A stretch of DNA of 64,000 bases from Entrophospora sp. SA101 (Eukaryota > Glomeromycota > Glomeromycetes > Entrophosporales > Entrophosporaceae). The position numbers were made by a program, and so were the translations under genes. Positions 24,724-34,541 of the stretch are shown piece by piece (the first letter of the stretch is position 1; every line of letters begins with the position of its first letter). The stretch covers positions 4,213 to 68,212 of the forward strand of contig CAUDNR010003602.1 of the NCBI GenBank assembly GCA_958430865.1. The letters are read 5' to 3'. The notes beneath the pieces are model-generated. The model was given only the letters and a program-made list of their open reading frames with translations. It searched no databases and was not told the origin of the DNA.

Positions 24724-25174
24724 GCAATTATGCTCTGATAACACTTTCTCAAGTGCTTCGCTTCTATCTTTTTCTTGGGTTCTTTTGTATTCTTGGTATT
24801 GACTCATCCTTTTAAAAAAAAAATTTTATACGCATAATGTTGACAAGAAAACCTTTTTTTTTGAAAATCATATAAATGATAATAATTTATTCTTTAAAGC
24901 AAAGTCAGTAGGAAATCTGGTTTGTTTCTTTGGTACCCTTGTTCTCACATCATCAATAATTCAAAAGTAATTCAATTGTGTGCTATCACGCAAAAATTTA
25001 TCAACTCAAATACCAACTTTTCCCTTTTCTTGTAAATTTACTCACAAAATTTCTCGTGTAATCCCAACCTCTCCTCTTTTTTCAATTATTTCATTTGTAC
25101 ATTCACGAAATTCACAAAATCATTCTTGAACTTTAAAAACTTCTCAAATAGCTGTTTTACTATGAGTCACGTTT
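24724..25174 (-). pseudogene. Coiled-coil-like relic, unit 3
   Basis: Tandem copy of 17340-17790, with the substitution near 24744 that also appears in the right arm. Confidence 0.35.
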
Positions 25175-25623
25175 ATTTCTCTAAAGTTCTTTTGGCAGAC
25201 TTTATTTATTTTTTTATTCAATTAATTGTTTGAAATAAAAAAAAACCTGAGAATTAGTCACATATTAAAGAAAATATGCATTAATCTTGAAGACATAATT
25301 CGAATGTGCAGCAGTGAAGTAACATTAATAATAGATATAATTTAACATTAGCAAGTATTCTATGTTTAGAACAACAATACTAATAATTATTATAATTAAT
25401 AACAACAATAATTAATTATCTATGGTATGTTTAATGGAAGGAAAAATCAAGATGATAAATTTTTTTTTTATCAAACTTGATGATACCTTCTCACAACGGA
25501 TGCACGGAACACATAAGAGAATTTTATGCCAAAATTATTACTATATACACACAAATTGATCATTGTTTATTTTAAAATTATTTAACAAAAAAAAAAAGTG
25601 ACAAAAGAATTTAAATCATCCTA

Positions 25624-27368
25624 TTAAGGATAGGCGCACATCTTCTTAAAATCGCACCCAATCTGATCACTAAAAAGTTCTTTAAACTTGTTCCAGTCAC
25701 AATACTCATTTCCACAACCCGGAATCACAAACGGTTTAAAGTTAAATACTGCTCGTATCTTTACATTATCCTTATTATTATGATCACCTGAACAAGAATA
25801 TACTTCCCAATAAAGTGTAGAAGTCCAGGGTATACTTGCATATTCTGTATACCTGACTTTTTTAATTTGTTCAAAGGTTAAATCTGCCGTGAGTGGGTAT
25901 TTTTCTTTAAATACTCCCTGTGATCAAAAGACAATATAGATGTTATCATCAAAGAACAGAAGATGAAATAAAAATGAAAATTTTCACATACCAGTAAAGT
26001 AAATATTGTAAGTAAAGTAAATCCATGAGAATTCTTCAAATCAGCTATCATAAGAGACTTCCCACTTATATAATCATCAACTTCATTTACAAGTTGAGTA
26101 ATATAGCGACAGGCCATCCGCCTATTAAAAGGATGTCCATATTGTAATATATAATATCCATAAATATCCCAATAATATCGTAATAATAGAAGTTCTTTAT
26201 GGCTTAGTAATGAACACCATGTGTCAGTTCGATTAAAATGAACAATCCAATACTGGCAATTAGTAAACATATATGGTAATAAATGTGGATCAAGAGGTGG
26301 ACTAAGACCATGTTCGTTAGAAATACGGTTTGCAATTGGTGCTAGAGTCTTGTTGCCATATGTATAAAGTTGTTCGTTGAGTAATGGATTGTTCTTAGAA
26401 ACGGTCTCATTCCACCGTCGGCAGGACTTGAATGGTGCTAAAACCTCATCTTGCACCTATACAATATAATATTAATACATTAATATGTGCGCTAACAAAA
26501 TGATTTATAAATGGCGTAGTAAAATTTTTATACCTCTGGTACTGACGAAATGTATACAGGTTGACTTTTACAAGTGTCTAAAGAGCCTTTTCCATTAAAT
26601 AATCCTTCGGAAAAGGCCATTGCCGATGCACCAGCTCTTTAAACAATATTGTATTTTATATACGTGTGTGTGTTTTTTATTAAAATAAAAAAAAAGTAGG
26701 AGTTTTAAATATGAAATTGCACCTTGAAGTACCGGTACTTTGAAATTTTACAACTTCGGGATCGTATTTAACTCCTCTCCAAAATTCTGGGTATCTTTTA
26801 AGAGACTGCTTACCATCAAAGAATGGTTCGATTTCTCCTTGTCTGTTCAATTGAAAATTTTTACTCATCGGGAAAACATTTTTATACTATATATATAAAA
26901 AGAAAGATGTTTTTTCAGTTATGATAAATTTTACTGAATATGACAAATAATGTTTATTACCCATTCTTTTGCAATAGGAACATTAGCAAATATTTTTTCC
27001 AATTTTTCATAAGCATTAATATCATCTGGGGTTGGATGTCTCGCTCCTAATAATTGTTTTAAAAAGATTATTTGATGCGGTCAAATTTGTACATGTTTGT
27101 ACACGAAATAATATTTACCGTGTCTAGTGCTCAAATGTAACTGTATTAATTTACATTTATCAGGATAATTTATGGGTTTAACATGACGAGAAAAAGCAGT
27201 CCGTGCTGGTTCAAGGTAAAATAAATGGCTGTTTATAAGTTGTTCTGGAGAATGCTTGTACACGTGATGGCATTGTGTTGGATTATATGAAACAAATAAA
27301 ACAAAGATAAAAATTGAATATAAAATGTGGTGTGAAAACTTCATCTTCTTTAGAATTGCAAGTTGCAT
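25624..27368 (-). CDS. Secreted MINPP-type histidine phosphatase, copy C
   Basis: Exons are 27368-27119, 27046-26961, 26886-26723, 26636-26534, 26456-25992 and 25917-25624. Exons 3-6 are identical in reading to copy B. Exons 1-2 are distinct: the active-site motif is RHGARHP, with His for the Tyr of A and B, which still fits RHGxRxP. The mature N-terminus has several changes (for example SRHVKPINYPDKC). The HAE position reads HGF. The gene is thus a mosaic of a diverged 5' end and a 3' body nearly identical to B. An ATG three codons further upstream (27377) is possible. Confidence 0.83.
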
Positions 27369-29569
27369 TCGTTTCAAGAAAATAAAATACCTTTTTTTAT
27401 ATATATTACGCGAGGTCGATTATATAAGTCTAATGTATAAAAATAAATCCGTAAGTTACTAGTTTTTTTTTGCTGGCTGAATCAAATTTCTATTTGTAAT
27501 TTCTTAATAAGTTCTGCTGAATGAAATTTCTATTTGTAATTTCTTGATAAGTATAAATGATTTAACGGAGATGATAATAAGATGTTGTTGGTACAGTCAA
27601 AAACTTTGTTAAATGTACAGTCAATAAATTGATCGCCTAATAGAATGATACTAATATGTGCTAATACATTATAATCATATGTGAAATTTCGCTTTGTGGA
27701 ACTCTCAAAAGTGCATTTAAGTTGCATATATAGAAACTATTAAATATCAAATAAAATTTAAAAAAAAAGAAAACATATATTGTTCTCGAAAAATTTGTAA
27801 AGAGCTTTTGGCCAAACCAAAACCGACACAAGGAGCGTTAACAGCCAAGTATGATGTTACTCAAACAACGTCTTTAAAATAAGGTTAGTTGCTTTAGATC
27901 CAGAAACAACAAACTTAAATAAACAAAGAAATTCCTGAAATTGAAATATGGGGTTATTATTTGGTTCTCATATGCTGTGTAAGGAACTTTACAGTAACCA
28001 ATGATATTTTTAAAAAAGGGCATTAGATTTTAGGATTTGCTTCAAATCGAACAATTGATGAACGAACAAAACGAATAATTCGAATTAATAACAAGATTGA
28101 GTTGTATTACGAATATGAATTTGTATTATGAGAATAAAGATTTTTTAATTCTTCACAAATATCTGAGTAAATTTATAGTGCTGCGAGTAGAAAATTTGAA
28201 AGCCTACGTCACGAGTAAAATGTTTAAATGTAGCAAATAAGATCTATATACCTGATAAAAATAACGATTTAATTTATTAGATTTCGAGTATATATATGCA
28301 TGATTTTTAAAATTAATTCATGTGTAAATTTTAAAATAGTACATATTTGATAAATCTGAATTTCACTCTTATCAATAATATATATTTACGATTGCGTGAG
28401 ATCAGTAATTAATAAATACAAAGAAGAATTGACCCGATTAAACTATTTCCATTTACTAGTGTGAATAAACAGGAATTTATACACTCATCAACAAATAAAT
28501 GGTTCTTGGTTTTGAAAAAAAGCCATTCTAAGTTAATTTACTACGAAATTGATGCTCTAAAACAGTTAAAATAGGTTTAGAGTTATTGCATCGTAAAACA
28601 ATAAAGTAATAATTTACAAACTAGTTTTAATAATTTTTTTTTTTAAAAAATTGTTATGAACACTCACTGAAAAGTTATTACCAGTAAAAAGCTCCACATG
28701 GATATTTACAAAATTTTACCCAAGTCCAATAGTTAATTGTAAAAGTATGTTGCTCGAGAACTCTTTATTTATTCTTGATAGAATTGCTTCACATCCTTGT
28801 CGTAAAGGAAAATGATATTCAATCAACTAAAGCAACATCATATTGCTGTCTCCGAATTTGAAGACAATGTATACTTAAAATTTTATGGTAAATACAAGAG
28901 TTCACCTATCTGTGATCTTACAAAAGGCAATTAAATGCTTGCGCAATATTTCTGGTTGTGTATATTATGTATGTTATCCATTTTCTCGATTCGTATTTTA
29001 TTCTAGGATCAGCAAAATCACACAGCACAAACAGATAATGATGAAGATATTGAAAAGGCAGCAGCAGCAGAATATAAGAGCCATACCTCAGAACATGCAT
29101 ATATAAACAAAGAGAAGACAAAGTTGATTTGACGGGCATAACTTCAAAATTCAATATTATAGCTATCATTTTGAAAAAGACTTCCTTAATTATGTAATCA
29201 CAAAGATTCACTTTTATTCGTGATTTTTCTTTCTTCGTGGAAAACTTTATAGGAATTTTTTCTTTCCTTAAATAATCACGGGTATTATTTATTTTGAAAG
29301 CATGAAAGGAACTTTTCTCACCTTAAAACACATCTAATAATGTTGTAGTTCTATTTCATATTTGTCCTATATATAATTTAGGTAAAATATGCAATAAAAG
29401 GCATCAAACATTACGGCTGTTGATATTATAATCACATTACATTAGTGACGTGAGTTTAACAAAATTTCACTTTGAAATTATTTTTTGCAAAAATAAAGTT
29501 ACACCAACGTGATTTATATCTGAATTTTTTTTTTTTTTCTGCATATATTTATAATAATATATAATAAAA
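27369..29569. other. Spacer between phosphatase C and MRT4
   Basis: Positions 27369-28180 are the third copy of the phosphatase upstream region. From 28180 to 29569 there is AT-rich DNA with no gene or repeat that I can support; a short GCAG run at 29059-29070 is not in a credible frame. Confidence 0.5.
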
Positions 29570-30821
29570 ATGCCAATTTCAAAAAGAAGAAAAGAAAGTA
29601 AATATATTTAAATAAATAAATATATATATATATTGATAATAGTATTTTACTAATAAATGAAATTTAATTTAATAAATTTTTAAAGTAAATTTGGGAAAAG
29701 TTTCCAAACAAAATAAAGAAGGCAAAAAAGAATTGATTGAAACGGTATGAATATTATTACATCATTATTTTAACCAATCAATCGATTAACGATCGCTCTT
29801 TCGTATAATGATGTTAATGTAAAATTTTCCTTTAAATATATTATTTATTAAAGATTCAAAGCTATGTAACAAATTATAATTATATTTGGAGATTAGAACC
29901 TGAAGGCATGAGAAATTTATTTTTACAACAGATCAGAGCTGATTGGGCCCATAAAGGAAAGTAAGTAAATCAATCATTATTATTATTATGATTAGAATAA
30001 GAATAGTAATAGTAATAATATAAATAGTTATATTTTATTAAATTACATTTATTTAATTAATGATTTGATAGAATAATATTTTGTAAAAGAACACTTATGC
30101 AAAAGGCAATTGGAGTTGACAAAAGTGATGAGTTTGAATTGAATTTATCAGAGTTTTCCAAAGCAATTATTATTTTAATATATTTATATATTTGAGTGAT
30201 AATTATGTGTATATATACATTCTCTAATTTCTTCACACCTCCCTTCTCTCTTTTTCACCTTCACATTCACGCATAACAGTTACTCAAAGGAGATGGTGGC
30301 CTATTATTTACTAATGAATCAGTGGAAAGTGTCGAAGATTATTTTGAAAGTTTTATTAAAAAAGATCATGCCAGATCTGGAAATATTGCCAGTGGAACAA
30401 TTATAATACCTGAGGGTATAGTTCGATATAATTTTGGGAGTGCTAGTAATGATTATTCCAATGGAGGATTCCCAATACCGGTCACAATGTCAAAACAATT
30501 GGAGAAATTAGGAATGCCAGTTGTTGTAGAAAGAGAACATTTGGTGCTTAAATCTGATTATAAAGTTTGCAATATTGGTGATAAACTTAGCATCGAGCAA
30601 GCACATTTATTGGTAAATGATAACTATTTATTTTATTACTTTATCAATTAATTAGTAGATTGGCTGATAATAATGATTTTTTTTATATTAATAATATTTA
30701 CATCTCATCATCATCATTGTTGTTATTATTATAGAAATTATTACAAATTACCATTTCAGAATTTAAACTTAAACTTACTCATTATTACGATAAATCAACT
30801 AAAGAAGTAAAAGTTCTTTGA
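29570..30821 (+). CDS. MRT4: Ribosome assembly factor MRT4/MRTO4
   Basis: Six exons: 29570-29597, 29686-29744, 29854-29960, 30072-30162, 30280-30612 and 30735-30821. They give about 234 residues, matching yeast and human family length (about 236-239). The protein starts MPISKRRKE, followed by a region matching the L10/P0-like fold (IQSYVTNYNYIWRLEPEGMR, IIFCKRTLMQKAIGV), then LLKGDGGLLFTNESVE, and the Mrt4 C-terminus with SDYKVCNIGDKLSIEQAHLL. MRT4 is a nucleolar P0 paralogue that occupies the P0 site on pre-60S particles until it is exchanged for P0 in the stalk. Intron 4 begins GC, not GT (gcaatt at 30163): the in-frame alternative reads into a stop before any GT, and the two sides join in phase exactly at the conserved block. 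It is the only intact multi-exon gene in the spacer. Confidence 0.92.
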
Positions 30822-31013
30822 GGATTTCTCTTTCCAAAAAAAAAAAACCAACCAAGTTCTATTTATTACACAAATCAAAACAAATAATCAACACTCACAA
30901 TGAATCTATGTACATAGATATTATTTAAATGATTTTCTACATTATTATCATTATTCTATTTCTGATTCTTCTGGTGCAAAAAGCATTTGTATTAATTGTT
31001 AATAAAATAACAA

Positions 31014-32070
31014 TCATTTATTAATCTGGTTAAAAAAAAATAATATATATTCTCTTGATAGGATTGGGTGCTTTTGTGCTACATACCACGTGATTAAGAC
31101 ATCAATCAATCCTTGATTATATAAATCAGCAAGACGTAATAATTTATTTATTTCAAAATTAATCATGATTGAAAAGGTCTGAAATTTGTCACACAAGATG
31201 ATCAACATGTAATGTTATGTACATGGAAGCTTTCCAAATACTTTTCATTGGAAATTCTTCACCATCAGTTCAATTGCTTACCTTCTTTAACTCAAAGACT
31301 AATTTTACTGCATCTTGTTCACAAAGTGCTTTAGATTCAAAAACAACCACATCTGCTGTGCCATGAGGAATCCCAGTATTCCAATAGTGCTTATTTGTAT
31401 GTATATCTTTTACTACATGTAAATGGTTAAGGATATCCATTCAACTTGCTGACATGCATTATAGTATGTTGCAAGCCTAATTCTTTTTTGAGTATTCATG
31501 CTGGATATTGAAAATGTCTTCTCACTATCAAAATGTCCTTTGAATCCAGTGAGTTCAGTCTTTACCTCTTCAAGTGAACTCAATATATCTCCTTTTTCTT
31601 GATAATATTAATGTATATACCATAATGAGAATCAGCATGGATATGATAATTAATTAACATCATAAATAGTGTATAAAAGCAATAATGATACTTACCTACA
31701 CCAACTAAAAAAGGGTAATTCCAAAACGAATAATAATTAATAGATAATAGAAGAAAACAATTTAAAAAATTTAATTTCAAAGTATTGAAGGAAAAAAGCA
31801 TAAGTTAGTCAGTGTTGTAAGCAGTATACCAAATAAATAAATGAAATGGAAAATAATTTTTGTTACCTTTTTCTTTGCCAAACTCAACTAATGTGTCTTG
31901 TAACTTCTTTACTTGCTCCCACTTATCATCTTTGTCATTCACCAACCTTTTCTTTTCTTCTTTACCCTCTTTTCTTCTGTTCTTCATTACTGAATTCTCC
32001 CTTATATAACTCTTCTTCCAACTCATTCAACTTCTCCCCTTATACCTTCCCTCTTCCCAGTTGAAAGTAA
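31014..32070 (-). pseudogene. Decayed gene with a nuclease-like fragment
   Basis: Several minus-strand pieces read as exons, but frames are broken between them. About 32026-31868 is a Lys/Glu-rich coiled coil (KLQDTLVEFGKEK) ending at a GT donor. About 31600-31420 reads EEVKTELTGFKGHFDSEKTF. About 31430-31285 reads HYWNTGIPHGTADVVVF then VKLVFELKK before a donor. About 31208-31014 is a short helical piece. The pair ADVVVF and FELKK resembles the core of PD-(D/E)XK nucleases, as found at the C-termini of some Crinkler-type proteins, but this is only a motif impression. Frames change around 31435, so it is not intact. Confidence 0.4.
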
Positions 32071-32387
32071 GCATTTTTTAAACGTTACTGTGAACGAAAA
32101 AAAAAAATATTGTAAATATTTATTGATTATGTTTAATGATGGTTATTAGGAGTTGTTATTTGAATTATTTTTTTACCTGAAAATAAATGAACTGTGATGC
32201 TTTTGTAACATTCCAATAGAAGGCAGGACTATTTACCTCATTTCAGTCAATGAGAAAAAAACAAAGATTTAACACAAAGCAAAATACCAATTGTTTACTA
32301 TATTGATAAGGATCTTATAGTTACCCAGTAATATCTGCCCATGTTTTGAAGCACACGTAAATCTCAGAATATTACATTAAAATATTA

Positions 32388-32804
32388 CAGTCAAACCTCG
32401 ATAAGCCGAACTTTTGGAAATCACAAAAATAGGATCGGCTTATCAAAATTCGATTTACAAACAGGGCAAACCAGCCAATGGTAAAAGAGTAGAATATAAT
32501 TTCGGTAAAGGGTTAAAAGCCTAATTTAGTAATAATCACCTTGACTAAACGACCATTTTTTAAACCGAATTTTATCATTATAAGACGAATTTTAAAACCA
32601 GTTTATGATCATATTCGGCTTAGAAAGTTATATTTTTATTATTTTGTACAAACCATTAAGTTCGGTTTATCAAGTAAAGTAGAAATTATAATAAAATTCG
32701 GCTTAACGAAAATAATTTTTATTAAATATGATTTGGTTAGCCAATTTTGCATCGTTATAAAGCGAAAATCGATTTATGGTAGTTCGGTTTATCGAGTTTG
32801 ACTG
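32388..32804. mobile_element. 417-bp pogo/Tc1-like MITE
   Basis: It starts cagtcaaacctcgataagcc and ends with the imperfect inverse (ggtttatcgagtttgactg), about 24 bp of terminal repeat, flanked by TA on both sides (32386-32387 and 32805-32806). No transposase is encoded. The interior has further cggctta/taagccg words. It is a different family from 15120-15309, though both have CAGT ends. Confidence 0.85.
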
Positions 32805-33639
32805 TATTCCTTTTTTCGTGTCACTCAATAAAAAAACCAACAAATCGGAATTCATTCTTTTGTTACCCTGGTTAAAAATCCAAGGTAACTACAATATTAA
32901 TATATATTTATTCTCCTTCCTTTTGGATGGCCTTGTAGTGCAGCTAATTACAGAACTAGTAAGGCATGAGTCCAGGCACTAGTACCTAGGATGACCTAAT
33001 CAGAAAATCGGTTGACCCAAACAGGTTGACATAACCTGATTTATATCATGGTAAAAAATTTTAATAATTATGATAATAAGGTATATATGATTTTGATAGA
33101 AGGAAAGGAAAGAAAATTAGCGACATTGATTAACTCAAATTAAAAAAAATATATGGATATTTAAAAAGTGCAAAGTCAAACAACAAGGCAGAAAAGGCAA
33201 ACAACACAAAAAATTGATTTTTTAAGCAGAGTAATGAACATTGATTGTTGCTTTACTAAATTCACAAAGATCAATGGCAACTTTTTTTCCTTTGGATATG
33301 GATTTTTAATATCATTAAGCAAAGCTAAACCGCCTAAAATCATTTAGACTGTAAATGTGATAAAGCAGCTATTAAAATATTTACAACGATAAACCAAACC
33401 TCGGAATTTCTTAACGTGACACGTGTATGGCGTCACGTATCATTGAAAAACAAGAGTATTATCATTTGGTTACTTCACAAAAGTAAAATAAATGGTTGGA
33501 TAAAGCAATATACATTATTAACTTTCCATTCTGTAAATAAAATAGGAATATTAAATCATTAAATATACCAAATGCATACCTCAAAGACTTAGTTTTAAGG
33601 TTTATCTTCGATTTTTCCTATCCAACCATCATCACGACT
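32805..33639. other. Spacer upstream of the Fanzor remnant
   Basis: No gene is recognised. If the Fanzor element was once full length its N-terminal part would have lain here, but I could not recognise it. Confidence 0.4.
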
Positions 33640-34090
33640 TTAGATCGTTTTATGTGCTAGTCGATTTTGCTTTCTATTATTCTGGAAAACAGGCTGCCCT
33701 CTTTGTTCTCGTACGCCGCATTACTAGAATTCACGGGATATGCTTGATCCTAATAATATCATTGCCTTTGATAACCATCATATATCATGGAGCAGGACCT
33801 GTAAAAGTACTATATCAAAAGTTTGTCATTAGCTGCCAACATTTAGGATTAATAAAGCATACGCCAGCCGAGTATATCGTTTTTTTCATTTATTTGGTTT
33901 AATGGTAGAAATGCCGATCCTATTCCGTTGTTTTTTGGTATGTTCTTTATGTGAACACGCCCCTTCTAAACCACAACGTATCTACGCTCTCAAAGTATGT
34001 AAAAGCATTTGTTCAACCTTGTGGAATAGAGATGTCAACGCAGCAAGGAACATACGTAACAGACATCTTTATCTATATGTACAACAATAA
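33640..34090 (+). pseudogene. Fanzor/TnpB-like (IS605 OrfB) nuclease remnant, C-terminal part
   Basis: The stretch 33902-34090 reads VCSLCEHAPSKPQ, then KVCKSICSTLWNRDVNAARN, ending in TAA at 34088. Paired CxxC (33941 onward and near 33999) followed by WNRDVNAARNI is the zinc ribbon plus third RuvC block of TnpB and its eukaryotic relatives, the Fanzor proteins, with Asp of RDVNAA as the catalytic acid. Upstream, in a different frame, 33780-33880 reads PVKVLYQKF and IKHTPAEY, resembling the helical segment and the EYRTS-type strand that precede the ribbon. The frame change and missing N-terminus mean it is broken. Such nucleases are guided by an RNA made from the element's 3' end. The segment at 34200-34345 fits that place. 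Confidence 0.6.
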
Positions 34091-34199
34091 TGGTCAACAT
34101 CCGGATCATTTCATATGTTTATTCTACTGAAATTAAAACAACAACGACAAAATAATTTTTAATTTTTTTTTAATTTTTAATTTTTTTAAATATAATTCT

Positions 34200-34345
34200 A
34201 CCCGAGACTGGAGTGGGAGATTCGTTGTTGTTAGCGGTAGTTTTGAGTAGACAGCGCATGATGGTTAATAACAAGCCTCTATGAAGCTCAGTACATCACC
34301 CCAGTAACGCATATATGTTACACATATAGTCCACGAAAGTGGATA
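34200..34345 (+). ncRNA. Possible omega-RNA-like 3' segment of the Fanzor element
   Basis: Directly after the nuclease remnant the base composition becomes much richer in GC. One frame reads ETGVGDSLLLAVV ... MMVNNKPL and stops; from memory this resembles the tail seen over the omega RNA at tnpB 3' ends. It is followed by ctatgaagctcag and a perfect stem with a GNRA loop, tccac-gaaa-gtgga (34331-34344), then tatcag. TnpB element ends have the same order: a conserved GAAGCTC-like word, a terminal hairpin, a short conserved end, then guide. Transcription and the exact end are not shown by the sequence. Confidence 0.4.
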
Positions 34346-34541
34346 TCAGTTTTGAGAAGCGTTAACAACCTATGATACAAATAAATATAAATATGTATAA
34401 TAAAATATGTGACAATTTTAAATTCTGACATGAAATGTAAAAAAAAAAATAAAAAAATAAATATATAAATATATAAATATAAACAAAAATAAGAATTGAT
34501 TGTCCATTTTCTATTCAATCTTTTAATTCTAGCAATAAACT

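Larger units (their letters stand above)
20930..26990. repeat. Direct tandem repeat, copy 2
   Basis: Partner of 13438-19606. Identity falls abruptly near 26990, inside exon 2 of phosphatase C. Beyond that point copy C differs from B as much as older paralogues do, so the exchange or duplication boundary lies within the gene. Confidence 0.9.
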
